Shown: positions 8,523 through 18,120 of the stretch, one piece after another | Layout of the letters: each line of letters starts with the position of its first letter | Position numbering within the stretch: position 1 is the first letter of the stretch | Assembly: GCF_000688455.1 (NCBI RefSeq) | Contig: NZ_JIAL01000001.1 | Span: 3,255,001 to 3,319,000, forward strand | Reading direction: 5' to 3' | Length of the DNA stretch: 64,000 nt | From: Pseudacidobacterium ailaaui | Lineage (GTDB): Bacteria > Acidobacteriota > Terriglobia > Terriglobales > Acidobacteriaceae | The notes under the pieces: generated by a model | What the model saw: only the letters and a program-made list of their open reading frames with translations | The model's database searches: none | What the model was told of the DNA's origin: nothing | Program-made: the position numbers and the translations under genes

Positions 8523-11500
8523 CTACCGATTCTGCGGGTAATCCACCCGTAAGGCGAGTATTTCATACGGATGAATTGGGACCGTCACTTGTCCGTTTGT
8601 TACTGAAAGTGAAGGACCCTCCGGCTGCTCCAGCAGATTGGTCTCCGTAGCTGAGACTGCTCCCGAAGGCACAGTCACTTCTACGTTCGCCTGCTTCCCT
8701 GCCCATTCATACATGTGCAGGACAAGCGCATCGGAGTCCTCTGCTTTCTTCATCGCAGTCAGCACCACATTTTCAGGCTTCACGGTCAGGAAGGAATGCT
8801 CCAGCGGAAGCGTTCCCGTATGCGCTTCTAGCTGCACTGCCTTCAGCTTGTAGTTGTATTCATAGCCATGGCGGACCGTAAGCGCCTGCTTCCAGTCTCC
8901 TGCATGAGGATACAGCGCAAAGCTGAAGTGCTGGTGTCCACGGTCAGCCTCCGGATCAGGCCATGTTGGCGAACGCAGCAAGGAAAGACGCAGCACATTC
9001 CCCGCATCGTCATAGCCATACTTCGACTCATTGATGAGGCTGAATCCGTGCTGTCCATCTCCAAGGTCGGCCCAGCGCAGCGCGGGAACCTCAAACTGTG
9101 CCTTGTCCCAACGATTGTTTCGAGTTGTCGGGCGCTCAATGCTGCCATACGGAATCTCGTAGGTTGCCTTGTCACTGGAAGCCGCCAGCGGAAACGCTGC
9201 TTTCAGCAGGATATGCGTCTCATGCCAGTCAATGTCATTCACGATATTGACCTCATCCGAGTAAGCAGCAAGCTGGATTTCCTGCACAAACTTCGAGTTC
9301 TGCCAGTGCCGTGTCACTCGGACCGAAGCCCGCGCAGGACCCTTCTCCACCAGTTCCACCGAATCGGCCTCTGTCAGTTTTGTTGGCGGAGCATCAAGTG
9401 TGCCCGGGTCAATGTTCCAGGCATCATAGTCCTTCGGAAGGTCCTTGAATGCCTGCAACTCATTCCCGCATGCGCCGGAAGCCAGCGACTCGAAATTGCT
9501 TTTCTTATCAAAAATGCTGGTGATGCATCCCGTGGTCTTGTCGACTGTCACACGCAGCAGCGAATTTTCAAGCGTGAGGCCGCTCACCTTCAGATCACTG
9601 GCAAAGGGCTTCTCTCCGGGGATGGCATGAAGCACGGCGTAGCCCATCGAGGGCACGTTCTTTGCAAGGACGAGCAGCTTAAAGCTGTTGGTTGCCTTGT
9701 CGCTGGAAAGGACAAGAGACGGCAGTACCTGATTTTTTGCATCCAGCACAGAGATGCCCGATGTTGCATTCGGCATCTGCACCGAAACTTCAAACCACCC
9801 GGAACGCTCCCACGACAGTGGATTGAAGACCAGCACTGGCACTTCGCCCGCTGCTTTGGTATTGATCCGCGCAGCAATGGTCTTCAGGGAATCCTGCGAG
9901 ATCTTGTCGGTTTCAAGGTGCGTCTTGTCGAACTGCTCCTGCGCTTCTTTGTAAATAATGCCGATGCCCGAACCGGCGGCCAGATCGTGGAAGTCATTAA
10001 AGGTGATCGTCCGCCATGCATCTGTCAGTTCATCATTTGGATAGCTCTTTCCATCGAGCCACGCCAGCGACGCCAGTTTCTCGGCATTCAGCGCCCACAT
10101 TTCGCTGTGGCGCATGTTCCACTTGTGGTGCGCCTGTGTGGTCATCACACCGCGGTGATACTCAAAGTACAGTTCGCTCTTCCAGGTCGGAATCGCAATC
10201 TGCCCTGCCGGTGGCATGGAGGGAGGCGTGTAGCCCTTCATGATTTTGAAATAGTCCCATTCCGGTGATTCCGGGGCAATCTGCTTCTCTACTGTACTGA
10301 AAAAGCTCTGCGCCGTCCCGAATTTATAGTTGGGAACAATCTTGTCCGGCTGTGCCCAGTGCATGCCTTCATCCAGAATTGCGCGGGTCGGACCACCGCC
10401 GTGATCGCCAATGCCGTAGAGGTCCATCATCTCCGTCATTCCCGGAGACCATTTCCGTGCTGTTGCCAGATCAGCCGATAGCCGCACTGGATTCAGGTTG
10501 TTATTTGCATAATCGTGCGGGAAATACGTCAGCACCTTGCTGCCGTCCGGCGACTCCCACCAGAAGAGCTTGAAGGGGAGCTGGTTTGTATCGTTCCACG
10601 CCATCTTCTGCGTTACGAAATAATCAATCCCGGACTTTTTGTATATCTGCGGCAGTTGCCAGTTGTAGCCGAAAGAATCCGGGTTCCAGCCAATACGGAC
10701 ATCCACGCCATACTCCTGCTGATAAAAGCGCTTGCCCAGCAGGATGGAGCGGGCCGTCGCCTCGCCGGATGGCATATTCAGGTCTGGTTCCACCCACATC
10801 CCGCCGACAATTTCCCAGCGGCCTTCCTTGATGCGCCTTTTGATCTCATCATTGATGGCCGGATACTTGGTCGCCATCCAGTAGTTATAAGCAGCAGCCG
10901 ATTGGGTGTAGGTGTAGTCCGGATACTCGTTCATCAACTGCAGCGCCGTGGAAAACGTCCGCTTGACCACGTCCACCGTCTCCGTCCAGGGCCAGAGCCA
11001 TGCGGCGTCAATGTGGGAGTTCCCGGTCAGGTGGAACGTCGCTCCCTTCAGCAGAGGCTTGAGCGCTTCCAAATCACTGCTCGCCTGCTTCAGTGAAGCA
11101 TCAAACTTCGCCTGGTCTGCAGCATCCAGTGCTTTCAAATCCACTGCATGGACGGCCTTTTCCAGCGTCGCTTCATCACCCTGAGGATTGGTCGAGAGGC
11201 TGGGGACCAAAAGGGCTGCGGAAAGAAATTCCTTACGCAGATCATCAGGATTAGGACGGCTCTCAGAAAAATCAATCTTGAAGTCCGCATTGTGGAAAGT
11301 CTTCTGGTCCACCGTCTGCAGCAGCTTGACCGCAATCAAAACCTTTTGCCCGGGTTTTGCATGATCAAGCAGCACAATCGGTTCAAGATCATCGCCCAGA
11401 GCAACCCGGCTGCCGTTAAAGTAAATAATTTGCGGCATGGGCCCGTTCGCATATGCCTCAAAGCGGAACCAGATGCGCGTGTCCGTCAGGTCATAGCCGT

Positions 11501-11825
11501 GCAGCGTCTTCGGTACCTCTACCCAACGGCGGAACCACGCAGCTTCCCCCGATGCCCGGAAGCCAGGTTTCACCGTCTGCCAGTCTGAATCATCCAGACT
11601 GACGCTTTCACCATGCGGAACGTCCCCTGCATGAAATTTCCATTCCCCTGCATCCAGATGGTCCAGCTCTCCCAACCGCTGAATGACCATTTGCGATTCA
11701 GCGGGCATTGCCTTTGTAATCTGCGCGACCTGTTCGGCATCCTGCGCCCAGACGGCAGACGAAACACACAAGGCAGCCATGGCCAATGCCTGGCCCCAAC
11801 GGCGTTTTACGCGTTCACTCCTCAC
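8523..11825 (-). CDS. Secreted alpha-mannosidase, glycoside hydrolase family 38
   Basis: Retaining, metal-dependent alpha-mannosidase predicted to act in the periplasm or outside the cell. Seen: N-terminal signal peptide (RSERVKRRWGQ then ALAMAALCVSSAVWA), a beta-sandwich-like N-terminal region (about 60-200), and the GH38 catalytic domain starting near residue 264. The zinc motif is NSHIDAAWLWPW (His271, Asp273) and the nucleophile lies in WNPDSFGYN (Asp383). The remaining C-terminal half matches the mid and C-terminal beta domains of the family. Length of about 1100 residues is normal. I chose GTG 11825, which is preceded by GAGGAG at seven bases and gives a clean signal peptide; ATG 11858 and ATG 11966 are longer alternatives. 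It stands alone, divergent from the propeller-protein operon. Natural substrate (host glycans, fungal mannan, own polysaccharide) is unknown. Confidence 0.92.
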   Translation of the reverse strand: MRSERVKRRWGQALAMAALCVSSAVWAQDAEQVAQITKAMPAESQMVIQRLGELDHLDAGEWKFHAGDVPHGESVSLDDSDWQTVKPGFRASGEAAWFRRWVEVPKTLHGYDLTDTRIWFRFEAYANGPMPQIIYFNGSRVALGDDLEPIVLLDHAKPGQKVLIAVKLLQTVDQKTFHNADFKIDFSESRPNPDDLRKEFLSAALLVPSLSTNPQGDEATLEKAVHAVDLKALDAADQAKFDASLKQASSDLEALKPLLKGATFHLTGNSHIDAAWLWPWTETVDVVKRTFSTALQLMNEYPDYTYTQSAAAYNYWMATKYPAINDEIKRRIKEGRWEIVGGMWVEPDLNMPSGEATARSILLGKRFYQQEYGVDVRIGWNPDSFGYNWQLPQIYKKSGIDYFVTQKMAWNDTNQLPFKLFWWESPDGSKVLTYFPHDYANNNLNPVRLSADLATARKWSPGMTEMMDLYGIGDHGGGPTRAILDEGMHWAQPDKIVPNYKFGTAQSFFSTVEKQIAPESPEWDYFKIMKGYTPPSMPPAGQIAIPTWKSELYFEYHRGVMTTQAHHKWNMRHSEMWALNAEKLASLAWLDGKSYPNDELTDAWRTITFNDFHDLAAGSGIGIIYKEAQEQFDKTHLETDKISQDSLKTIAARINTKAAGEVPVLVFNPLSWERSGWFEVSVQMPNATSGISVLDAKNQVLPSLVLSSDKATNSFKLLVLAKNVPSMGYAVLHAIPGEKPFASDLKVSGLTLENSLLRVTVDKTTGCITSIFDKKSNFESLASGACGNELQAFKDLPKDYDAWNIDPGTLDAPPTKLTEADSVELVEKGPARASVRVTRHWQNSKFVQEIQLAAYSDEVNIVNDIDWHETHILLKAAFPLAASSDKATYEIPYGSIERPTTRNNRWDKAQFEVPALRWADLGDGQHGFSLINESKYGYDDAGNVLRLSLLRSPTWPDPEADRGHQHFSFALYPHAGDWKQALTVRHGYEYNYKLKAVQLEAHTGTLPLEHSFLTVKPENVVLTAMKKAEDSDALVLHMYEWAGKQANVEVTVPSGAVSATETNLLEQPEGPSLSVTNGQVTVPIHPYEILALRVDYPQNR

Positions 11826-12098
11826 CTGCACACTCCTCGCTCGTATTTCCGTGTCCATCTCCACAAAGCCCGGAGAAAACTGACGGGTAGAGACGGTTGG
11901 ATTATACCTGCTGAAGGGCATTTGTGGAAACGTTCCCATGATCAGGGCCGACGGGACAGCACCCATGGCTGACCATCGCCCCCTTTTCTCGCCTTGTCCG
12001 GGCTTGCCCGGCCAGCGAAGCTTGCGAAAATCTCCACCTCTTCTGTTTTCCGGCGAAAGTGTATGCCTGGTTCCGCTGTATCCTGTAACTTGTTATCA

Positions 12099-14291
12099 AT
12101 GAAGCTCCTATTCCTGCCGGTATTCGTGGCCCTTGCCTGCTGTGCCTCCCTTGCACAGGGGACCAAACTCTGGACTCAGCAACGCTTCGACGAGTTCGAA
12201 AAAGGCACTCCCAAGGGTGTGGCCATCCGTAGCAACGGTCTTCTGGAGCCAGGACCGGAAAGCCGCCAGTTGGCCATGACTCCTTCCACTTATATCTGGG
12301 CCCTGGCTGCTGACTCTGCCGGCAATGCCTATACGGCCACCGGATCTCCAGCCACCGTTTTACGGATCGCGCCGAACGGGAAAATCACCAAGCTCTTTAC
12401 CAGCAAAGACCTCTCCGTGCAGGCCATCGCCGTTGCAAAAGATGGTTCTGTATATGCCGGGACACTGCCGTCTGGCAAGGTCTATAAGCTGCCTGCGGGC
12501 GCCGCAGACCTTGACGAAACAAAGGCAACGGTGGTCTTTGACCCCGCTCAGACTGAGGCCAGACCCAAATACATCTGGGCCCTGGTCTTTGACAGCACCG
12601 GACGCCTCTACATCGCAACCGGAGCTCCGGCCGCTATCTATCGGCTGGACCCTGCTTCAGCCAATCCCAAACCCGAGCCTTTCTTTAAAAGTGACGAGCA
12701 GCATATTCGCGCCCTTGCCTTCGATAAATCCGGAAACCTCATTGCCGGGTCTGACGGCAGCGGACTCATTTATCGCATCGACAACACCGGCAAAGGCTAT
12801 GTCCTTTTCGATGCTCCCCGGCACGAAATCACCTCACTCTCCATCGCAGATGACGGCGCGATCTATGCGGCCGGCGTGGGAAGTAAAGGGCAAACCACAC
12901 TGCCGCCGCTTCCCGTCCAGGGCACGCCCTCTGTATCCACCACGATTACATTTGTTCAACCAGGCTCCGTGCAGGCGTTTAATGGCAACACTGTGATCCC
13001 GGATGGATCTGAGGTCTACCAGATCGCGCCGCATTCGGCCCCGCGTAAAATTTGGTCCGACCGCGATGATATTGTGTACTCCCTCCGTTGGACCCCTCAG
13101 GGCCTGCTGGCGGCCACTGGCAATCGGGGCCGTATCTACCGCATTGAGGACAATGGGGACTATGCTGACATTGCCCATCTCGAAGCATCGCAGGCCGTTG
13201 GTTTTGCCGATTCGCCACAAGGGCTGCTGGTCGCCACAGCCAACCCTGGGAAGGTCTATCTGTTAAGCCATGCTCCTGCTGCGGAAAGCACGTATCTGAG
13301 CAATGTTTTCGATGCAGGTGTCTTCTCCCAATGGGGCCGTGCGGAGGTGGATTCGAATGGCTCAGACTACGAGATCTACGCACGCGCTGGTAATATTGAG
13401 AATCCTGAGCGTGCCTGGAGTGACTGGAAGAAGATCACCCCCAATCTTGGCCCGCTCGGCCTGGAACAGGCGCGCTTTCTGCAATGGAAAATTGTGCTCC
13501 ATCCCGGCACAGCTGTCAGCTCTGTCGCCATCAATTATTTGCCTGTAAATGTAGCGCCCGTCATTGATGAAATCGCCGTGGTTCCAGGAGCGCGGGTTCC
13601 GGCCCCTCCTCCGCAACAGCTACAAAACCAGCCCATCGCCATCAGCTTCGGTGAGCCATCGCGTCCCCCCGTGCAGTTCAATGAGCAGGGACATGAACCG
13701 CTCACCGGCATCAGGGACAAGTCCGCAGTGACTGTTCGCTGGGCGGCCCACGATGACAATGGCGACGACCTGATTTACAGCCTTTACTATCGGGGCGATG
13801 GCGACAAAGAAACCAACTGGCAATTGCTCAAGGACAAGGTCTCGGAGCGCTACTTCAGCTTCGACGCCACCACCTTTCCCGACGGCGCGTATCGACTAAA
13901 AGTCGTCGCCAGCGATGCACCTTCCCATAATCCTGGGGATGCGCTCACTGCAGAAAAAGTCAGTGACCGTTTTGTGTTGGACACGACGCCGCCTTCGTTG
14001 TCTCCCATAGAAGCCCATCTCGTCAACGGAAGGATCCACGTCGTTCTTACAGCGACAGACACAACCAGCCCGATATCCCATGCTGAATACTCCGTTGACT
14101 CAGGCCCCTGGCAATATCTCGAACCCGTTGGAAAGCTCTCCGACTCGCTTACCGAGCACTATGACTTTGACGCGGCGGTCCCTCAGCGACAGCAGGGTCT
14201 TGCTCCTGAAAACCCCTCTGAGCATCTGATTACCGTGCGCGTCTACGATCGTTATGACAATGTTGCGGCAGCAAAGGCAGTTGTGCGGTGA
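12099..14291 (+). CDS. Secreted beta-propeller (NHL/SMP-30-like) protein with C-terminal Ig-like region
   Basis: Exported protein of unknown function. The ATG at 12099 gives a clear signal peptide (MKLLFLPVFVALACCASLAQ); longer starts lack one. Residues about 45-400 contain repeated blade-like segments with the pattern aromatic-D-S-x-G-x-x-Y-x-A-T/A-G (for example YIWALAADSAGNAYTATGSP and YIWALVFDSTGRLYIATGAP), typical of NHL or WD40-like propellers. The C-terminal part (about 470-730) has a DTTPPSLSP linker and beta-rich Ig/fibronectin-like strands. No catalytic residues are evident. Its stop overlaps the GTG start of the LolC/E-like permease (GTGA), so the two are translationally coupled, which suggests but does not prove a role at the cell envelope. 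Confidence 0.8.
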   Translation: MKLLFLPVFVALACCASLAQGTKLWTQQRFDEFEKGTPKGVAIRSNGLLEPGPESRQLAMTPSTYIWALAADSAGNAYTATGSPATVLRIAPNGKITKLFTSKDLSVQAIAVAKDGSVYAGTLPSGKVYKLPAGAADLDETKATVVFDPAQTEARPKYIWALVFDSTGRLYIATGAPAAIYRLDPASANPKPEPFFKSDEQHIRALAFDKSGNLIAGSDGSGLIYRIDNTGKGYVLFDAPRHEITSLSIADDGAIYAAGVGSKGQTTLPPLPVQGTPSVSTTITFVQPGSVQAFNGNTVIPDGSEVYQIAPHSAPRKIWSDRDDIVYSLRWTPQGLLAATGNRGRIYRIEDNGDYADIAHLEASQAVGFADSPQGLLVATANPGKVYLLSHAPAAESTYLSNVFDAGVFSQWGRAEVDSNGSDYEIYARAGNIENPERAWSDWKKITPNLGPLGLEQARFLQWKIVLHPGTAVSSVAINYLPVNVAPVIDEIAVVPGARVPAPPPQQLQNQPIAISFGEPSRPPVQFNEQGHEPLTGIRDKSAVTVRWAAHDDNGDDLIYSLYYRGDGDKETNWQLLKDKVSERYFSFDATTFPDGAYRLKVVASDAPSHNPGDALTAEKVSDRFVLDTTPPSLSPIEAHLVNGRIHVVLTATDTTSPISHAEYSVDSGPWQYLEPVGKLSDSLTEHYDFDAAVPQRQQGLAPENPSEHLITVRVYDRYDNVAAAKAVVR

Positions 14292-15538
14292 AGTTTGAGC
14301 TTTTTGTCGCCGCACGGTATCTGCGGGCCAAGCGCCGCCAGGCCGTCATTGGCTTCATCACGGCCATCTCTGTGATTGGGGTGGCCGTCGGAGTTGCCGC
14401 GCTCATCATCGCGCTGGCCATCACCAATGGAATGAGCCGTGACCTGCGCGAGCGCCTGTTAAGTTCCACAGCCCATGTTTCTCTCATGCGCATCCAGAGC
14501 GACGGAATCGGCAACTGGCGCGCCCTCACCGCGCGGCTGCGCCAACTCCCTCACGTCACTGCCGCTGCTCCCGGACTTTACGAGCCAGTACTCATTTCCC
14601 GCGGGGCCCTCTCTGCCGGGGCGGAGATCAAAGGCATCATTCCCCAGCAGGAGCGTACCGTCAGCGATCTGCTCTCACATCTCACACAGGGCAGCGCTGC
14701 TCCCCTGTCAGGGCCGGAAGCCTCAACAGCAGATGCAGAGCGCCCTACGCCCCCGATTGTGGTCGGATATGACCTCGCCGACTCACTCAATGCGAAAGTT
14801 GGCGATACGGTGATGGTCACCAGCCCTCAGGGCGAACTTACTCCCTACGGACTTGTTCCGAAATATCAGCGCTTTCAGATCGTAGGCATCTTTCATTCCG
14901 GCTTCTACCAATATGATTCCAGCTTCGCTTTTGTGCGCCTCGCCGACGCCCAGCGCCTCTTCGATGAGCCGGACCTCGTGTCCATCATCTCTTTTAAGGT
15001 AGACGATCTTTACCATGCTGACCGCATCAGCAAAGAAATCGAGCAGGCCGCAGGCCCCGGTTTTGAGGCCACCAACTGGATGGAGCAGAACCGCGAGCTT
15101 TTCCGCGCCCTGAAGCTCGAACAGGTCGTAACCTTCATCGTCATTGGCCTGATTGTCTGTGTCGCCGCCCTCAACATCCTGATCGCCCTGACCATGATGG
15201 TGATGGAAAAGACAAAGGACATTGCAGTGCTCATGTCCATCGGCGTCCGGCCCGAACAAATCCGGAGCATCTTTCTGATGCAGGGATTTCTCATCAGCCT
15301 CATCGGCACAGGAATCGGCCTTGTTCTTGGCTATGTCCTCTCCTGGGCCGGGGCCCATTATCGCTTTATCCATCTTTCGGCAGATGTCTATTCCATTGAC
15401 TATCTTCCCTTTGCCCCGCGCATCCGCGATGGTGTGATCGTGGCGCTTGTTTCTCTTGGGGTCTCCCTGCTGGCCACGCTCTACCCGTCGACCTCTGCGG
15501 CCCGCGTTCTGCCCGCCGAAGCCTTGCGTTACGAATAG
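14288..15538 (+). CDS. ABC transporter permease, LolC/LolE-type (FtsX/MacB fold)
   Basis: Inner-membrane permease of the lipoprotein-releasing class, which extracts outer-membrane lipoproteins from the inner membrane. Seen in 416 residues: the family N-terminus FELFVAARYLRAKRRQ, first membrane helix at about 21-46 (GFITAISVIGVAVGVAALII), a large periplasmic domain (47-275), and three C-terminal helices (about 277-300, 322-350, 375-400) of the FtsX domain, including KTKDIAVLMSIGV before the third. GTG start overlapping the upstream stop. Its natural partner ATPase is probably the LolD-like gene at 17134, separated by a phospholipase-like gene. A single permease instead of separate LolC and LolE would form a homodimer, as proposed for many non-enterobacterial Lol systems. 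Confidence 0.9.
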   Translation: MKFELFVAARYLRAKRRQAVIGFITAISVIGVAVGVAALIIALAITNGMSRDLRERLLSSTAHVSLMRIQSDGIGNWRALTARLRQLPHVTAAAPGLYEPVLISRGALSAGAEIKGIIPQQERTVSDLLSHLTQGSAAPLSGPEASTADAERPTPPIVVGYDLADSLNAKVGDTVMVTSPQGELTPYGLVPKYQRFQIVGIFHSGFYQYDSSFAFVRLADAQRLFDEPDLVSIISFKVDDLYHADRISKEIEQAAGPGFEATNWMEQNRELFRALKLEQVVTFIVIGLIVCVAALNILIALTMMVMEKTKDIAVLMSIGVRPEQIRSIFLMQGFLISLIGTGIGLVLGYVLSWAGAHYRFIHLSADVYSIDYLPFAPRIRDGVIVALVSLGVSLLATLYPSTSAARVLPAEALRYE

Positions 15539-16986
15539 TGCAAGCAACCGGCTATGATGAAGGCTGCTCCAACAAACCGATGCTGCTTACTCGACAGAAG
15601 AAAGCCCTTCTCCGCAAGGCAAATCCTGCGGACACCTTTTCTGCCTTAGCGTCCGGCGGTCAGTTTTTTAGATGGAAAAGGAAGGGGCAGACGCAACTCC
15701 CTTGGCTGACAGGCGCTCTCATCGCTGCCCTCTGTGTTTCTCTTCTGGTCCAGCCAGTCTGGGGCTACTCCGTTCTCACGCACCAGCAAATTATTGATCT
15801 GGCCTGGGAACCGTCGATCAAGCCACTGCTACTGTCCCGCTATCCAAATACCACCGAGGCCCAGTTACGTCTGGCGCAGTCGTATGCCTACGGAGGCTGC
15901 GAGATTCAGGATGCCGGTTATTATCCATTCGGGCATGTCTTCTTCAGCAACCTTACCCACTACGTCCGCACCGGAGACTTTGTGGCCAGCCTGGTCCGCA
16001 ATGCCAGGGATGTAAACGAGCTGGCTTTTGCTCTGGGTGCCCTTTCCCATTACATCGGGGACACCATCGGCCATCATGACGCCATCAATCCTTCCACCGC
16101 TGTTGAATTTCCCCGCCTCGCCCTGCAATATGGCCACTCCATTACCTATGATGAGAGCCCGCACGGACATGTCCGGACGGAATTTGCCTTTGACGTGGAT
16201 GAAATGACCAAACACCATCTGGCGCCCGCGGCGTATCTCGACCATATTGGACTGCGAGTATCGCTCGGCCTGCTGGAGAGGGCCTTTTATGAAACCTATG
16301 GCCTGCATCTGCGTGAAGTCCTGGGCAACAAGCGCCGCAGTGCTGTAATCGCCTCCTATCGCCATTCGGTGCGCAGTTTCCTGCCTGCTTTCGCTCACGC
16401 TGAGGCAGTCATCCATCAGCACGACTTCCCCCCCGAACTGGATACACCGGAGTTTCAGGCGCTGCACGCACGCATTCAGCAGACCGGCGACCTGCATCAA
16501 TGGCAGGCCATGCGCCGCGGCCCGGGAATTACCACGCATCTGCTGGCCTTTCTCGTCATTCTCATTCCCAAAATCGGGCCCGCATCCGATCTGGCCATTA
16601 AGATCCCGACCCAGGAAACGGAGACCAGCTACGTCACCAGTGTCAACCTTACACTCCGGACCTTCGAAACGCATCTGCAGAACCTCCGTACCAATCGCAC
16701 CGATACCCCGGAAATCATTTTGAATCTTGAAAATCGTGATCTCGACACCGGTTACGTGGTGCAGCCCGGTGGCTACCCGCGCACGGACAAGACTTACGCC
16801 CAACTGGTGAGCAGCCTTACCCGATACCCGGACCGTCCCGTGCCCTCCGGATTAAAACGCGATATTCTGGCTTACTACTCCAACCCTTCTTCGCCCATCA
16901 TTACCAAAAAGGACCGGAAAGCATGGCAGCGGCTCCAGCAGGAACTGGCCCTGCTGCAAACCATGCCTGTTGTTCCTCTCAAATAG
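15538..16986 (+). CDS. Zinc-dependent phospholipase C family protein
   Basis: Probable exported member of the zinc-dependent PLC / S1-P1-like all-alpha family. Residues about 56-78 form a hydrophobic export segment; cleavage near QPVWG would leave a Trp near the mature N-terminus followed by a His (WGYSVLTHQQI), as in PLCs where the N-terminal Trp ligates zinc. Further candidate metal ligands are in FGHVFF, ALSHYIGDTIGHHDAINP and SPHGHVRTE. Length of 482 residues is longer than classical PLC (about 250), with a C-terminal extension of unknown role from about residue 330. The start is uncertain: GTG 15538 overlaps the permease stop by one base and no ribosome-binding site is clear; ATG 15580 is an alternative. 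It sits between a LolC/E permease and a LolD ATPase. Confidence 0.75.
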   Translation: MQATGYDEGCSNKPMLLTRQKKALLRKANPADTFSALASGGQFFRWKRKGQTQLPWLTGALIAALCVSLLVQPVWGYSVLTHQQIIDLAWEPSIKPLLLSRYPNTTEAQLRLAQSYAYGGCEIQDAGYYPFGHVFFSNLTHYVRTGDFVASLVRNARDVNELAFALGALSHYIGDTIGHHDAINPSTAVEFPRLALQYGHSITYDESPHGHVRTEFAFDVDEMTKHHLAPAAYLDHIGLRVSLGLLERAFYETYGLHLREVLGNKRRSAVIASYRHSVRSFLPAFAHAEAVIHQHDFPPELDTPEFQALHARIQQTGDLHQWQAMRRGPGITTHLLAFLVILIPKIGPASDLAIKIPTQETETSYVTSVNLTLRTFETHLQNLRTNRTDTPEIILNLENRDLDTGYVVQPGGYPRTDKTYAQLVSSLTRYPDRPVPSGLKRDILAYYSNPSSPIITKKDRKAWQRLQQELALLQTMPVVPLK

Positions 16987-17133
16987 CGGGACCTCAGAAT
17001 GAAGCTTTTTTAAGCATCCATCTGCACTTTGGCCCTTGGCCTGCATCTTCGTAAGTTTTTGATGGAAATACCCTGGCAAAAATCTGTTGCATCAACCCTT
17101 TGCTTTTGGTGTCCAACAATGGTAGAGGTAGTT

Positions 17134-17901
17134 ATGGGAACTCTCTCCATCGATCGGCACGGCGCCTCTGCGGCCCAGTCGTCTATGAGTTTGAGTCCTC
17201 TTGCTGCGACCGCGCATCCATTCCTCTGGGTAGAAAATCTGCGTAAGGAATACGCAACTGGACGCGGAAGACTCATCCTCTTTGATGGCCTGAGCTTTCA
17301 GGTCGATCAGGGCGAACTGGTTGCGATTGTTGGCCAGTCTGGGTCCGGAAAGAGCACTTTATTGCACATTTTGGGTGCCCTTGATGCTCCCACCAGCGGT
17401 GAAGTATACTGCGCCTCAACTCCTTTGAGAAAACTGTCGCCAGGTGAAGCTGCCTCCTTCCGCAACCGGGAAGTGGGTTATGTATGGCAATTTCACTACC
17501 TTCTGCCGGAATTTACTGCACTTGAGAATGTAGCCATGCCGCTGCTGGCCCGCGGGGAGTCCAGAAAGTTGGCCTTTGCCCGGGCCATGGAATGCCTGCG
17601 GGACGTGGAGCTGGAAGGTCGTGCAGACCACCAGGCTGGAGAGCTTTCCGGAGGAGAGCAGCAGCGGGTTTCCCTGGCGCGCGCCCTGGTAACGCAGCCC
17701 CGATTACTTCTTGCTGACGAACCAACCGGGGATTTGGACAGTCTAACAGCAGATACGGTATTTTCTTTGCTCCGGCGTCTTCATGAAAAGGAGCATTTGA
17801 CATCGGTCATCGTAACGCACAATATGACGCTTGCGCAGCGATGTAGCAGAATTTTACGGCTGGAAAAAGGCCGTATGGAGGAACTGTCTCCGCAGAGTTG
17901 A
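17134..17901 (+). CDS. lolD: ABC transporter ATP-binding protein, LolD-type
   Basis: Cytoplasmic ATPase of the MacB/LolD subfamily. Start ATG 17134 is preceded by GAGG at five bases; it gives 255 residues with a somewhat long N-terminal tail before the ABC domain begins at about residue 30. Seen: Walker [11 protein letters not shown]-loop region, signature LSGGEQQR, Walker [13 protein letters not shown] and H-loop VIVTHN. The Q-loop is preceded by [20 protein letters not shown], the typical [16 protein letters not shown] segment of LolD, which supports the lipoprotein-release assignment over a generic efflux ATPase. The likely membrane partner is the LolC/E permease two genes upstream, 148 bp beyond the phospholipase gene. 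Confidence 0.88.
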   Translation: MGTLSIDRHGASAAQSSMSLSPLAATAHPFLWVENLRKEYATGRGRLILFDGLSFQVDQGELVAIVGQSGSGKSTLLHILGALDAPTSGEVYCASTPLRKLSPGEAASFRNREVGYVWQFHYLLPEFTALENVAMPLLARGESRKLAFARAMECLRDVELEGRADHQAGELSGGEQQRVSLARALVTQPRLLLADEPTGDLDSLTADTVFSLLRRLHEKEHLTSVIVTHNMTLAQRCSRILRLEKGRMEELSPQS

Positions 17902-17929
17902 TTCGGCGGAGAATTGTGTAGTACTGAAG

Positions 17930-17959
17930 TGGGATGGTTAACAGATAGCTTCCATCCCA
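17930..17959. repeat. Inverted repeat between lolD and clpC
   Basis: TGGGATGG and CCATCCCA form a perfect 8-bp inverted repeat separated by 14 bases. It lies 28 bases after the lolD stop and about 160 bases before the clpC start. There is no T-tract after it, so it is not a standard terminator; it could be a regulator site for clpC, an RNA hairpin in the clpC leader, or part of a factor-dependent terminator. Confidence 0.45.
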
Positions 17960-18120
17960 AAGGCCGTCTTCACCGGGGCCAGTTTTCGATGGGTGAAAGC
18001 GGCGAGAAGGGCCGAAGATGCAGGCGAATTTGCGAAGAAGTCCTCCGAACAGAAGGACGCCGGGCAACCTCTTGGATGCTTCCGGGCTTCGACAAACGCA
18101 GACGTCTTCTCAGGGGAAAT

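Noticed and set aside
8868-10268. 466-codon open frame antisense to the alpha-mannosidase
   Set aside because: Coding sense is clearly the GH38 frame; the antisense reading is a GC-rich shadow with many Arg, Cys and His residues.
15865-16803. 312-codon open frame antisense to the phospholipase-like gene
   Set aside because: Fully overlapped by the plus-strand gene with better signals; no motif.
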